Shown piece after piece: positions 13,701-24,166 of a stretch of 32,422 nucleotides of DNA (its first letter is position 1; each line of letters opens with the position of its first letter). Where the stretch lies: NCBI RefSeq assembly GCF_022539665.2, contig NW_026712473.1:1-32422 (forward strand), in the 5' to 3' direction. A program made the position numbers and the translations under genes. This stretch comes from Daphnia carinata (Eukaryota; Arthropoda; Branchiopoda; Diplostraca; Daphniidae). Below the pieces are notes generated by a model, which was not told the DNA's origin, did not search any database, and worked only from the letters and a program-made list of their open reading frames with translations.

Positions 13701-16700
13701 TGTTTTTGACGTATTTTATTAATTTTTACGATTTCAATGCGAAAATGACTGTGTTTAATGAAATCATTAGAATTTTACACACATAATTCACTACAATTAC
13801 AAGTACATTTGATTTAAATAGTTAAGGATATTGGACTGGTAACCATCGCGTTTGGCGAACAACCAATGTAAAAACTCACCACCAGCTGGCGTTTAGTAAA
13901 ACATGATAAACCTTGGTTCTTCGAACATTCGGTATTTGGCTATGCTTACTAACTTTGATTCGGCAACCTGTTTTTGACGTATTTTATTAATTTTTACGAT
14001 TTCAATGCGAAAATGACTGTGTTTAATGAAATCATTAGAATTTTACACACATAATTCACTACAATTACAAGTACATTTGATTTAAATAGTTAAGGATATT
14101 GGACTGGTAACCATCGCGTTTGGCGAACAACCAATGTAAAAACTCACCACCAGCTGGCGTTTAGTAAAACATGATAAACCTTGGTTCTTCGAACATTCGG
14201 TATTTGGCTATGCTTACTAACTTTGATTCGGCAACCTGTTTTTGACGTATTTTATTAATTTTTACGATTTCAATGCGAAAATGACTGTGTTTAATGAAAT
14301 CATTAGAATTTTACACACATAATTCACTACAATTACAAGTACATTTGATTTAAATAGTTAAGGATATTGGACTGGTAACCATCGCGTTTGGCGAACAACC
14401 AATGTAAAAACTCACCACCAGCTGGCGTTTAGTAAAACATGATAAACCTTGGTTCTTCGAACATTCGGTATTTGGCTATGCTTACTAACTTTGATTCGGC
14501 AACCTGTTTTTGACGTATTTTATTAATTTTTACGATTTCAATGCGAAAATGACTGTGTTTAATGAAATCATTAGAATTTTACACACATAATTCACTACAA
14601 TTACAAGTACATTTGATTTAAATAGTTAAGGATATTGGACTGGTAACCATCGCGTTTGGCGAACAACCAATGTAAAAACTCACCACCAGCTGGCGTTTAG
14701 TAAAACATGATAAACCTTGGTTCTTCGAACATTCGGTATTTGGCTATGCTTACTAACTTTGATTCGGCAACCTGTTTTTGACGTATTTTATTAATTTTTA
14801 CGATTTCAATGCGAAAATGACTGTGTTTAATGAAATCATTAGAATTTTACACACATAATTCACTACAATTACAAGTACATTTGATTTAAATAGTTAAGGA
14901 TATTGGACTGGTAACCATCGCGTTTGGCGAACAACCAATGTAAAAACTCACCACCAGCTGGCGTTTAGTAAAACATGATAAACCTTGGTTCTTCGAACAT
15001 TCGGTATTTGGCTATGCTTACTAACTTTGATTCGGCAACCTGTTTTTGACGTATTTTATTAATTTTTACGATTTCAATGCGAAAATGACTGTGTTTAATG
15101 AAATCATTAGAATTTTACACACATAATTCACTACAATTACAAGTACATTTGATTTAAATAGTTAAGGATATTGGACTGGTAACCATCGCGTTTGGCGAAC
15201 AACCAATGTAAAAACTCACCACCAGCTGGCGTTTAGTAAAACATGATAAACCTTGGTTCTTCGAACATTCGGTATTTGGCTATGCTTACTAACTTTGATT
15301 CGGCAACCTGTTTTTGACGTATTTTATTAATTTTTACGATTTCAATGCGAAAATGACTGTGTTTAATGAAATCATTAGAATTTTACACACATAATTCACT
15401 ACAATTACAAGTACATTTGATTTAAATAGTTAAGGATATTGGACTGGTAACCATCGCGTTTGGCGAACAACCAATGTAAAAACTCACCACCAGCTGGCGT
15501 TTAGTAAAACATGATAAACCTTGGTTCTTCGAACATTCGGTATTTGGCTATGCTTACTAACTTTGATTCGGCAACCTGTTTTTGACGTATTTTATTAATT
15601 TTTACGATTTCAATGCGAAAATGACTGTGTTTAATGAAATCATTAGAATTTTACACACATAATTCACTACAATTACAAGTACATTTGATTTAAATAGTTA
15701 AGGATATTGGACTGGTAACCATCGCGTTTGGCGAACAACCAATGTAAAAACTCACCACCAGCTGGCGTTTAGTAAAACATGATAAACCTTGGTTCTTCGA
15801 ACATTCGGTATTTGGCTATGCTTACTAACTTTGATTCGGCAACCTGTTTTTGACGTATTTTATTAATTTTTACGATTTCAATGCGAAAATGACTGTGTTT
15901 AATGAAATCATTAGAATTTTACACACATAATTCACTACAATTACAAGTACATTTGATTTAAATAGTTAAGGATATTGGACTGGTAACCATCGCGTTTGGC
16001 GAACAACCAATGTAAAAACTCACCACCAGCTGGCGTTTAGTAAAACATGATAAACCTTGGTTCTTCGAACATTCGGTATTTGGCTATGCTTACTAACTTT
16101 GATTCGGCAACCTGTTTTTGACGTATTTTATTAATTTTTACGATTTCAATGCGAAAATGACTGTGTTTAATGAAATCATTAGAATTTTACACACATAATT
16201 CACTACAATTACAAGTACATTTGATTTAAATAGTTAAGGATATTGGACTGGTAACCATCGCGTTTGGCGAACAACCAATGTAAAAACTCACCACCAGCTG
16301 GCGTTTAGTAAAACATGATAAACCTTGGTTCTTCGAACATTCGGTATTTGGCTATGCTTACTAACTTTGATTCGGCAACCTGTTTTTGACGTATTTTATT
16401 AATTTTTACGATTTCAATGCGAAAATGACTGTGTTTAATGAAATCATTAGAATTTTACACACATAATTCACTACAATTACAAGTACATTTGATTTAAATA
16501 GTTAAGGATATTGGACTGGTAACCATCGCGTTTGGCGAACAACCAATGTAAAAACTCACCACCAGCTGGCGTTTAGTAAAACATGATAAACCTTGGTTCT
16601 TCGAACATTCGGTATTTGGCTATGCTTACTAACTTTGATTCGGCAACCTGTTTTTGACGTATTTTATTAATTTTTACGATTTCAATGCGAAAATGACTGT

Positions 16701-18538
16701 GTTTAATGAAATCATTAGAATTTTACACACATAATTCACTACAATTACAAGTACATTTGATTTAAATAGTTAAGGATATTGGACTGGTAACCATCGCGTT
16801 TGGCGAACAACCAATGTAAAAACTCACCACCAGCTGGCGTTTAGTAAAACATGATAAACCTTGGTTCTTCGAACATTCGGTATTTGGCTATGCTTACTAA
16901 CTTTGATTCGGCAACCTGTTTTTGACGTATTTTATTAATTTTTACGATTTCAATGCGAAAATGACTGTGTTTAATGAAATCATTAGAATTTTACACACAT
17001 AATTCACTACAATTACAAGTACATTTGATTTAAATAGTTAAGGATATTGGACTGGTAACCATCGCGTTTGGCGAACAACCAATGTAAAAACTCACCACCA
17101 GCTGGCGTTTAGTAAAACATGATAAACCTTGGTTCTTCGAACATTCGGTATTTGGCTATGCTTACTAACTTTGATTCGGCAACCTGTTTTTGACGTATTT
17201 TATTAATTTTTACGATTTCAATGCGAAAATGACTGTGTTTAATGAAATCATTAGAATTTTACACACATAATTCACTACAATTACAAGTACATTTGATTTA
17301 AATAGTTAAGGATATTGGACTGGTAACCATCGCGTTTGGCGAACAACCAATGTAAAAACACACCACCAGCTTGCGTTTAGTAAAACATGATAAACCTTGG
17401 TTCTTCGAACATTCGGTATTTGGCTATGCTTACTAACTTTGATTCGGCAACCTGTTTTTGACGGATTTTATTAATTTTTACGATTTCAATGCGAAAATGA
17501 CTGTGTTTAATGAAATCATTAGAATTTTACACACATAATTCACTACAATTACAAGTACATTTGATTTAAATAGTTAAGGATATTGGACTGGTAACCATCG
17601 CGTTTGGCGAACAACCAATGTAAAAACTCACCACCAGCTGGCGTTTAGTAAAACATGATAAACCTTGGTTCTTCGAACATTCGGTATTTGGCTATGCTTA
17701 CTAACTTTGATTCGGCAACCTGTTTTTGACGTATTTTATTAATTTTTACGATTTCAATGCGAAAATGACTGTGTTTAATGAAATCATTAGAATTTTACAC
17801 ACATAATTCACTACAATTACAAGTACATTTGATTTAAATAGTTAAGGATATTGGACTGGTAACCATCGCGTTTGGCGAACAACCAATGTAAAAACTCACC
17901 ACCAGCTGGCGTTTAGTAAAACATGATAAACCTTGGTTCTTCGAACATTCGGTATTTGGCTATGCTTACTAACTTTGATTCGGCAACCTGTTTTTGACGT
18001 ATTTTATTAATTTTTACGATTTCAATGCGAAAATGACTGTGTTTAATGAAATCATTAGAATTTTACACACATAATTCACTACAATTACAAGTACATTTGA
18101 TTTAAATAGTTAAGGATATTGGACTGGTAACCATCGCGTTTGGCGAACAACCAATGTAAAAACTCACCACCAGCTGGCGTTTAGTAAAACATGATAAACC
18201 TTGGTTCTTCGAACATTCGGTATTTGGCTATGCTTACTAACTTTGATTCGGCAACCTGTTTTTGACGTATTTTATTAATTTTTACGATTTCAATGCGAAA
18301 ATGACTGTGTTTAATGAAATCATTAGAATTTTACACACATAATTCACTACAATTACAAGTACATTTGATTTAAATAGTTAAGGATATTGGACTGGTAACC
18401 ATCGCGTTTGGCGAACAACCAATGTAAAAACTCACCACCAGCTGGCGTTTAGTAAAACATGATAAACCTTGGTTCTTCGAACATTCGGTATTTGGCTATG
18501 CTTACTAACTTTGATTCGGCAACCTGTTTTTGACGTAT

Positions 18539-18544
18539 TTTATT
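18539..18544 (-). promoter_or_regulatory. Satellite-encoded AATAAA just beyond the truncated 3' LTR
   Basis: On the minus strand, the transcription strand of the retrotransposon, the last satellite bases read AATAAAATACG, so a canonical poly(A) hexamer lies about 8 bp past the end of the broken LTR. The same TTTATT (plus strand) occurs in almost every monomer. The 3' LTR has lost its own poly(A) region, so element transcripts could use this hexamer. The hexamer is seen; its use is inference. Confidence 0.4.
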
Positions 18545-18551
18545 AACTTCA

Positions 18552-18611
18552 CTGAGGGGTCTTCCAAATCTGGAAACCCCGTAGTTGTTGTCATGTTCGG
18601 AATCCACAACA
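18552..18611 (-). repeat. Truncated 3' LTR (first 60 bp of U3)
   Basis: Sixty bases are identical to 25697-25756. In element orientation the segment starts TGTTGTGG directly after the polypurine tract. It ends at CCTCAG, where the right copy continues for another 270 bp and this copy jumps to filler and satellite. It contains an imperfect hairpin (18556-18580: GGGGT/ACCCC and TTCCA/TGGAA, one bulged C, AATC loop). A 6-bp terminal inverted pair, TGTTGT/ACAACA, lies at the LTR tip. The break falls 4 bp from the base of the first hairpin. Inr, poly(A) signal and U5 are missing. A 59-bp complete LTR (TG...CA) is a conceivable alternative, but it is far shorter than usual BEL/Pao LTRs and leaves no primer site next to the right copy. 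Confidence 0.85.
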
Positions 18612-18622
18612 TCCTCCCCGCC
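18612..18622 (-). other. Polypurine tract (plus-strand primer site)
   Basis: On the minus strand GGCGGGGAGGA lies immediately before the TGTTGTGG start of the 3' LTR and 15 bp after the Gag-Pol stop codon. A purine run abutting the 3' LTR is the standard primer for plus-strand DNA synthesis. The single C in it is tolerated in many elements. Its position fixes the inner boundary of the 3' LTR. Confidence 0.8.
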
Positions 18623-18637
18623 GGAATCGCCAGCTCC

Positions 18638-21600
18638 CTATTGCGATTCCGATTTCTTCTTGCGGAGTGGATTCTTCTTCTTCTTCTTGGAAGTAGTTTT
18701 CTCCTTTACGCCAACTTCAGCTTCGTCGACTGGTGTGTCGATATCGGCCTGTACTTCGAGAGGATAGACAGTCTGGATGCCTCGGGTGGTTTCCTTTCCC
18801 GATCGTAGCCGTAGGGTAACAGCTCTTACTTTGCCGTCGTAGCCAGGAACAAGTTCAGTAACAATGGCCGTCGGCCATGAAACTCGCTTGATGTTAGGCT
18901 CTTTTAGTAAGACGACTTCGCCAACACGTGGAATTCTCGTACCCTTGCCCTTGCGACAGTAAAATCGCTTGAGGTCGGACAGGTACGAGTCTTGCCAAAG
19001 CCTCCACCATGTCAGCGCGTGCTCGCTCCTTTTCTTATCCAATTCGATAAGTTCGTCTCGGCTCATTTTCGTAGAGTCGGGTGACTCTGTTGTGGCACCA
19101 GGTTGCCTTCCAGTCAGCAGTTTTTGCGGAGATAACACTTCAAACGATTGTGCGTCTCCAGACACATAAGTGAGAGGACGTGAGTTCACGATAGCTTCGA
19201 TTTCGACCAAAATAGTATGAAGCTGGTCGTAGCTCACTTTCATTTTCCCCAGCACTTTCCTTAATGGTTCTTTCACGGAGCGCACCATTCTCTCCCAAAA
19301 CCCGCCCCACCATGGAGCTAGACTGGGGGAGAACTTCCATGTAATACCCTTGCTTGACAACCAGTTAGCTAGGGTAGGATCTTCTGATATCAGTTTTGCC
19401 GCACATGTGAATGTTGACGCGTTGTCACTGTAGATGATTTTGCAATCCTCTCTACGTGACATCATTCTTCTCAACGCGTGCATGAAAGTCTGGGCGGTTA
19501 AGTCGGTCACGAGCTCCAAGTGCACAGCTCTTGTGACGGCACAAGTAAACAAACACGCATGCACTTTTTTCTCTCCTATACGAGTTTTCTCGACATCGTT
19601 CCCTTCACTGTCCTTTTCTATTAGGATGACTTCTTCTAAGACATACATCGGTCCGAAGTAGTCAATCCCGATAACTTCAAAGGGTTGTGCTCTCTTGGTA
19701 CGATCCAAGGGCATTGAAGCTGTTTCTTCGTTGAAGGGACGCGATTGCACCTTTTGACACTTCACGCACTGTTTGATTACACTTTTTATCCGTTGGCGGG
19801 CACGAATTATCCAAAACCGATTTCGTAAGAACGTCAGAGTGTTTTGGACACCGGCATGTTTCCGTTTGACATGATGATACTGGATCATCATGTCCACAAT
19901 CTTCTCGCTTGCTGGGAGAAGAATCGGCGGGTCTATCAGCAGTTCCTTTAGAGCTGGACCAACTCGTCCAGTCACTCGAATTAGTTTGTCTTGCGCATCC
20001 CAAATAGGTCTTAGGGTTTCTAGGTTGCATAGCATGTTGCCAAGCGGCTTTCCATCTTGAAGTGATTCGTAGATTTCTGGAAATGCCCTTTTTTGAATAA
20101 ACTTCAAAATAAAGTTTTCGGCGGTGGCGATTTCGCGGACAGAAAGGCATGGTATTTCCTTTCCTCTGACCGTTTCAATTGCTTTACCGAGCGACTCCTT
20201 TCTGAAAAGCCTAAACATCCAGGCAATTGTTCGTAAAAACCGCAGATAACTGCTTGCTCTTGCTGCTAATACGTCGAACCAATCCAGTGTGCTGCTAACT
20301 GCAAGACTTTCGATTCTTTTCTTGGATCTTGCCTCAATCTCCATCGACTGTATTTCTTCTGATGTCAGGTTTCCTTGTTGCGGCCATTCTTTTTCGTTGT
20401 AAATCAGCCAGGACGGACCTCCCCACCAAAAAGAAGCCGCAATCAGTTTCTTGACAGTGGTTCCTCTTGATGCGTAGTCTGCTGGATTGTCTTTCCCAGG
20501 GCAGTGTCTCCATTGTTCTGGGTTGGACCTTTTTCTAATTGCCTCAACTCGGTTTCTGACAAATAGCTTCCAACGGGTTGGCTCACCTTTTATCCACCCT
20601 AACGTTGCCATTGAGTCTGTCCAAAGATGCACTTTCCATTGGACCTTGTCAATTGCATTGACAATTCTTTCAGCTAATACGCTACCGAGCTCGGCACTAA
20701 GCAATTCTAGTCTCGGTAGCGATACTTCATTCTTCGGAAGTGGCGCTGCTCTTGTCTTGCAACAAATTAGGCGGACGAAATTTGGATATTGCGATTTCGC
20801 GTAAGCCACTGCACCATATGCCTTTGTAGAAGCGTCACAAAATATGTGCAACTCTTGCATGTGTTTGTTTGGTGCCAAAGAAATCATTCTTGGCACTTGT
20901 ATTTTCTCAATTGATTTGAGGTCTTCTACTATATCTCTGAACTGGATCTCCGTCTCTTTGGGTACTTCATCGTCCCATCCAATCTTGATTTGCCACAATT
21001 CTTGAAATAAAAGCTTGAATTGTAGTGTGACGGGTCCAATTAATCCAAGTGGGTCGAACAATTTGGTTGAAATTTTGGCGAAGGATCTCTTCGTTAAAAT
21101 TTTCACTTTTGTAGCTGCGTCTACTATCACATCCGACTTGAAATAAAAGCAATCCGTGCTTGTATTCCACCTTACACCAAGCACTTTCTGCGGGTCTAGA
21201 TTCAGACACGAGTGTGAATTGGCTGAGTCTTCTGTTAAATTTTGTTTTAGTAGATATCTTCGCAGCTCACTGTTGTTTGTCACCCATTTTCTTAGGTCCA
21301 TTTTTGCGTCTGCAAAAAGCTTTAGAACAGTTCCGATTACGGCCATTGTTTCTTCTAATGTAGACGCATTTGACAAATAGTCATCTACATATAGGTGGCG
21401 TAGGATTTGTTGACTGCTTTCCGCTAGCTCGCCTTCATAGGACTCCAAGTGTTTCTTTAAGACTGTCCTTAGCACTGCCGGGCTACATGTGAGTCCGAAT
21501 GGAAGCCTGTTCCATTTGTATAGTTGCAGCGATCCTGGGACGTCTTCGTCTTCTAGGTAGAATCGTAGCGCTTCCGCGTCTTCTTTCAGTAGCTTCACCA

Positions 21601-24166
21601 TGAGGAAGGCTTGTCTGATATCAGCTGTCCAGGCGATTGGGTTGAGCCTAAACAGTAACATCACGTCGAGAATGTCCGGGTTTAGATTGGGGCCTTCTTC
21701 TAGGCAGTCGTTGGCGCTGAAACCTGTTTTCGGTTTTGCCGAACCGTTGAAAACAGGCCTGACTCTGCTGGTTGTTTTGTCTCTTCTTACAACCGGATGA
21801 TGGGGCAGGATAGTGTAGATACCACCAAAAGATGTATCTGCTCTTGAAATGAATTTAGAAACTTTTAGTTTTTCGAATTCGGCTTCATAAGAAGTCTTCA
21901 TTTCTTTATCTCTGTCCATTCTTCTAATAAGCGCCTTTGCTTGACCCTCTGCCATGGTTTCATTCTTGCTCAGACGTATCTTGTTCTCGTTCCATGGGAG
22001 TGGTGCTACGTAATGTCCATCTTCATCTTGAACGATGGTGTCTGAATAGGATTTCCACTGTATGGATAGTGGAATTTTTTCTAGTGGATCCAAGCTTTCC
22101 AGCTTCCACCATCTGGCGAAATCTATTTCGTCAGTTTTCGGGTCTATTTCTGCTTTCAAATTTTCTGGTGTTCCTTGTTTGGCTTTTAAGAGAAAGCCGA
22201 TTGCCGTGTTAGACGATGTCGTAACTGTCTCATCTTGCCCAAGTAACAACCATCCAAATTTGCTTTCTATCGCTCGAATACCCGTTTTCGAGACGATCTG
22301 TTTTGAGCCAAGAACCTTCCAGACTTGATTCGCTCCGATCAAGACGTCGATTTGGCACGGTCCTGCTCTTCCGCTTAGAATTCTGTCATCTGCGAGTTGG
22401 TATCCTTGACTCCAGAGTTCGCTGACAAATTCTGTCTTTTTTGATCCAGCAACCTTCCCGATTTCGGGCTGCTCGATCGCTTCCAATTCAATCTCTTCGG
22501 CTTGTGGGATGAGCCCTCGAAGTCGCAGCTTCCTTACGCTTCGTTCTTTTTCTGGATGCATGTGTCCCACTGCTTGCAGCTTCAGATTGATTTTCCCGAC
22601 TTCTTGTAATCCTAGAGTTTGAGCGAGTTCGCTTCGAATTAAGGTTGCATTCGATCCTTGATCGATATAAGCAATAGCTTTCAGCCATCCTTTCGGGCCT
22701 TCCACTATTACTGTTGCCGTTTGGACGTATACGCCACCAAATAGGCGTGCTTCTATTGAAAGAGGAGCGTCATCTGCTACCTTTAACATTGGAGACGCAG
22801 CTACTGTTGCCGTCACCGATTTCGGATTTACTGCCCTGTTGCAGATGGCCGTGTGGTGATCTTTTCCGCATTTGTAGCACTTGCTTATACTCCAACACTC
22901 TTTCACCGTATGATTTTGTCCAAGGCACTTCCAACACCTTTTTTCTTTTTTGACTTGCTCAATTTTCTTCTCTAGTGTGACATCACATTTGGTCGGGGGG
23001 TGTTTATCGTTACAAAATAAGCATTTTCTTTTTTCCAAGTTCATTTGTTTCCGGTACTTTGGATGTCTTGGGTATTCAGTTGCAGTCCCTGTGACTGCTA
23101 ACTCAGCTGCCGTTGGCGTTGTTGCGAATGTAACTCGTTGTGGTTTTTCTGGTGCCTCTGGTTTCGTTTTCTTCTTCTCGTGTCTCTCTGTGGAATAGAC
23201 GTATTCCCAGTCTTCAGCTATGGAGTCAATGAAATTAAAGAGATCTTTCAATGTCTTCTGTGACTGTTTGGTTTTTCCGTGCCATCTTGACATTAATTCC
23301 ATTGGCAATTTTCTTGTGATGATCTCCATAATTGCTTCGTTTTGCGCTGTAGACTGCTCCAGGTTACCGAGGTTTAAAGCGTGACCCATTGCCTTGTCGT
23401 GTAGTTGTCGTAAGGCCTTGTAGTCTTCTTGTCGTTCTACTTTTTTTAGTTCTGTGATTGCAATGTAATGGTCAGCTTTTACCGATCTCGGTTTGTTGTA
23501 TTTCCCGTTTAGAATGTCTATTGCCTTGTTGTAATTGTCTTCCGTCAGGTCCAAATACGAAACCGCACCAGCAGCTTCCTCCGTTATGTGTAATTTTAGC
23601 CTGCTAAATTTTTCAATGGGCCTCATGGTTTGGTTTTCGTGGATTAGTGTTCGAAAGATCGCCCACCAATCTCTCCACTTGCTCAGGTCACCATCAAATT
23701 TGCTAATTTCTATCCTGGGTAGCAGGTGTGATATATTCATAACGTTTGGAGTTGGCTGTAAAGTTAGTGCATTTGTTGCAGGTGCCATTTTCGTAGTTGG
23801 AGATGTCTCCTCTTCATTCTGCGCAGCGACTTGAAGTATGGGTTCTCGTTGTTGAGGGCTTCGTCTGCTCTCAGCTGGTCTCCTCCTCCTCCAGTCGATG
23901 CTCATCTTGTGAAATCGGTTGACGAATTCTTCATGTTGTTGAAGATATTTCTCTTGCGCTTCAGCTTCTAATAGTGGGATGAGTGACTGATAGTTGGTTA
24001 TGAGTCTCTTCATTCTGTCGTCGGCCAGCTCAAAAGATATTTCGGCTTCTTGCAATCTTTCTTCATCACATGCTTCGTCATAATTTTTCAGGTCCTTGTG
24101 CAGCTCTTTCTCTAAAATGTCGATGGTCATTACCATAGCTGCTTGGTTTAATCTCTTGGTGGCCAT
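18638..24166 (-). CDS. BEL/Pao Gag-Pol polyprotein, 1842 aa, intact
   Basis: One uninterrupted frame encodes all core retrotransposon proteins. The ATG has A at -3 and G at +4, and an in-frame TAA sits five codons upstream, so the start is well supported. Visible order: a charged, probably helical N-terminus (1-100); DUF1759-like Gag around LLPRIEISKFDGD (148-345); three zinc knuckles (382-394, 411-424, 430-442); an aspartic protease (DUF1758-like) with D502-Q-G-S instead of DSG/DTG; a reverse transcriptase with D849 in WTADIRQAF, LPFGL (888-892) and YVDD (926-929); RNase H (Pao peptidase A17/RNase H region) with D1111, E1154, D1184 and D1230; integrase zinc module H1432/H1437/C1467/C1470; catalytic D1502, D1581, E1625; a DUF5641-like C-terminal region (about 1715-1805); and a lysine-rich tail (1822-1840). 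A single Gag-Pol ORF of about 1.8 kb codons without frameshift is normal for BEL/Pao. The product would form cytoplasmic particles, reverse transcribe the RNA and integrate the DNA. No stop or frameshift is seen, so the copy looks young. Confidence 0.97.
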   Translation of the reverse strand: MATKRLNQAAMVMTIDILEKELHKDLKNYDEACDEERLQEAEISFELADDRMKRLITNYQSLIPLLEAEAQEKYLQQHEEFVNRFHKMSIDWRRRRPAESRRSPQQREPILQVAAQNEEETSPTTKMAPATNALTLQPTPNVMNISHLLPRIEISKFDGDLSKWRDWWAIFRTLIHENQTMRPIEKFSRLKLHITEEAAGAVSYLDLTEDNYNKAIDILNGKYNKPRSVKADHYIAITELKKVERQEDYKALRQLHDKAMGHALNLGNLEQSTAQNEAIMEIITRKLPMELMSRWHGKTKQSQKTLKDLFNFIDSIAEDWEYVYSTERHEKKKTKPEAPEKPQRVTFATTPTAAELAVTGTATEYPRHPKYRKQMNLEKRKCLFCNDKHPPTKCDVTLEKKIEQVKKEKRCWKCLGQNHTVKECWSISKCYKCGKDHHTAICNRAVNPKSVTATVAASPMLKVADDAPLSIEARLFGGVYVQTATVIVEGPKGWLKAIAYIDQGSNATLIRSELAQTLGLQEVGKINLKLQAVGHMHPEKERSVRKLRLRGLIPQAEEIELEAIEQPEIGKVAGSKKTEFVSELWSQGYQLADDRILSGRAGPCQIDVLIGANQVWKVLGSKQIVSKTGIRAIESKFGWLLLGQDETVTTSSNTAIGFLLKAKQGTPENLKAEIDPKTDEIDFARWWKLESLDPLEKIPLSIQWKSYSDTIVQDEDGHYVAPLPWNENKIRLSKNETMAEGQAKALIRRMDRDKEMKTSYEAEFEKLKVSKFISRADTSFGGIYTILPHHPVVRRDKTTSRVRPVFNGSAKPKTGFSANDCLEEGPNLNPDILDVMLLFRLNPIAWTADIRQAFLMVKLLKEDAEALRFYLEDEDVPGSLQLYKWNRLPFGLTCSPAVLRTVLKKHLESYEGELAESSQQILRHLYVDDYLSNASTLEETMAVIGTVLKLFADAKMDLRKWVTNNSELRRYLLKQNLTEDSANSHSCLNLDPQKVLGVRWNTSTDCFYFKSDVIVDAATKVKILTKRSFAKISTKLFDPLGLIGPVTLQFKLLFQELWQIKIGWDDEVPKETEIQFRDIVEDLKSIEKIQVPRMISLAPNKHMQELHIFCDASTKAYGAVAYAKSQYPNFVRLICCKTRAAPLPKNEVSLPRLELLSAELGSVLAERIVNAIDKVQWKVHLWTDSMATLGWIKGEPTRWKLFVRNRVEAIRKRSNPEQWRHCPGKDNPADYASRGTTVKKLIAASFWWGGPSWLIYNEKEWPQQGNLTSEEIQSMEIEARSKKRIESLAVSSTLDWFDVLAARASSYLRFLRTIAWMFRLFRKESLGKAIETVRGKEIPCLSVREIATAENFILKFIQKRAFPEIYESLQDGKPLGNMLCNLETLRPIWDAQDKLIRVTGRVGPALKELLIDPPILLPASEKIVDMMIQYHHVKRKHAGVQNTLTFLRNRFWIIRARQRIKSVIKQCVKCQKVQSRPFNEETASMPLDRTKRAQPFEVIGIDYFGPMYVLEEVILIEKDSEGNDVEKTRIGEKKVHACLFTCAVTRAVHLELVTDLTAQTFMHALRRMMSRREDCKIIYSDNASTFTCAAKLISEDPTLANWLSSKGITWKFSPSLAPWWGGFWERMVRSVKEPLRKVLGKMKVSYDQLHTILVEIEAIVNSRPLTYVSGDAQSFEVLSPQKLLTGRQPGATTESPDSTKMSRDELIELDKKRSEHALTWWRLWQDSYLSDLKRFYCRKGKGTRIPRVGEVVLLKEPNIKRVSWPTAIVTELVPGYDGKVRAVTLRLRSGKETTRGIQTVYPLEVQADIDTPVDEAEVGVKEKTTSKKKKKNPLRKKKSESQ

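Larger units (their letters stand above)
1..18546. repeat. Left satellite array, 268-bp monomer, 69 copies plus 23 bp
   Basis: A head-to-tail tandem repeat. Taking CTGTTTTTGACG as monomer start, successive starts fall at 1, 268, 536 and so on with a 268-bp period, and the last start is 18524, leaving a 23-bp stub that ends in TTATTAA. The consensus has 89 G+C in 268 bp (33%). Length variants seen: first monomer 267 bp (AAACCTGG), an (AC)n gain of 4 bp near 2221, +1 A near 4998 and 11460, -1 T near 10240, and a 27-bp internal duplication at 7716-7742. These sum exactly to the observed end point. The outermost monomers carry most substitutions, especially monomer 1 and the one at about 1072-1339, while I saw none between about 11.8 and 17.35 kb. 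268 is not a multiple of 3 and no ORF runs through the array. There are no unique spacers, so it is not a CRISPR array. It looks like pericentromeric or other heterochromatic satellite, but chromosomal position is inference. Confidence 0.98.

Noticed and set aside
18501-18512. TACTAACTTT in each monomer as an intron branch site or a copy of the element leader
   Set aside because: The roughly 10-bp match to the leader is too short to show kinship, and the satellite has no exon or acceptor context that would make it an intron.
1-18546. CRISPR-like array
   Set aside because: The repeat unit is 268 bp with no unique spacers, and the context is a metazoan satellite.
18552-18611. A complete 59-bp LTR at each end
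   Set aside because: It has TG...CA ends, but no primer site follows the right copy at 25696, while a fitting CA/TGG boundary with a poly(A) signal lies at 25427.
18530-23834. Many short plus-strand and minus-strand frames of 60-157 codons inside the Gag-Pol region
   Set aside because: They overlap the intact 1842-aa Gag-Pol frame, show no domain features, and are expected by-products of a long conserved ORF.
18638-24166. Envelope gene that would make the element an infectious retrovirus
   Set aside because: Gag-Pol ends 26 bp before the 3' LTR, leaving no room downstream, and the upstream accessory ORF has no signal peptide or membrane segment.
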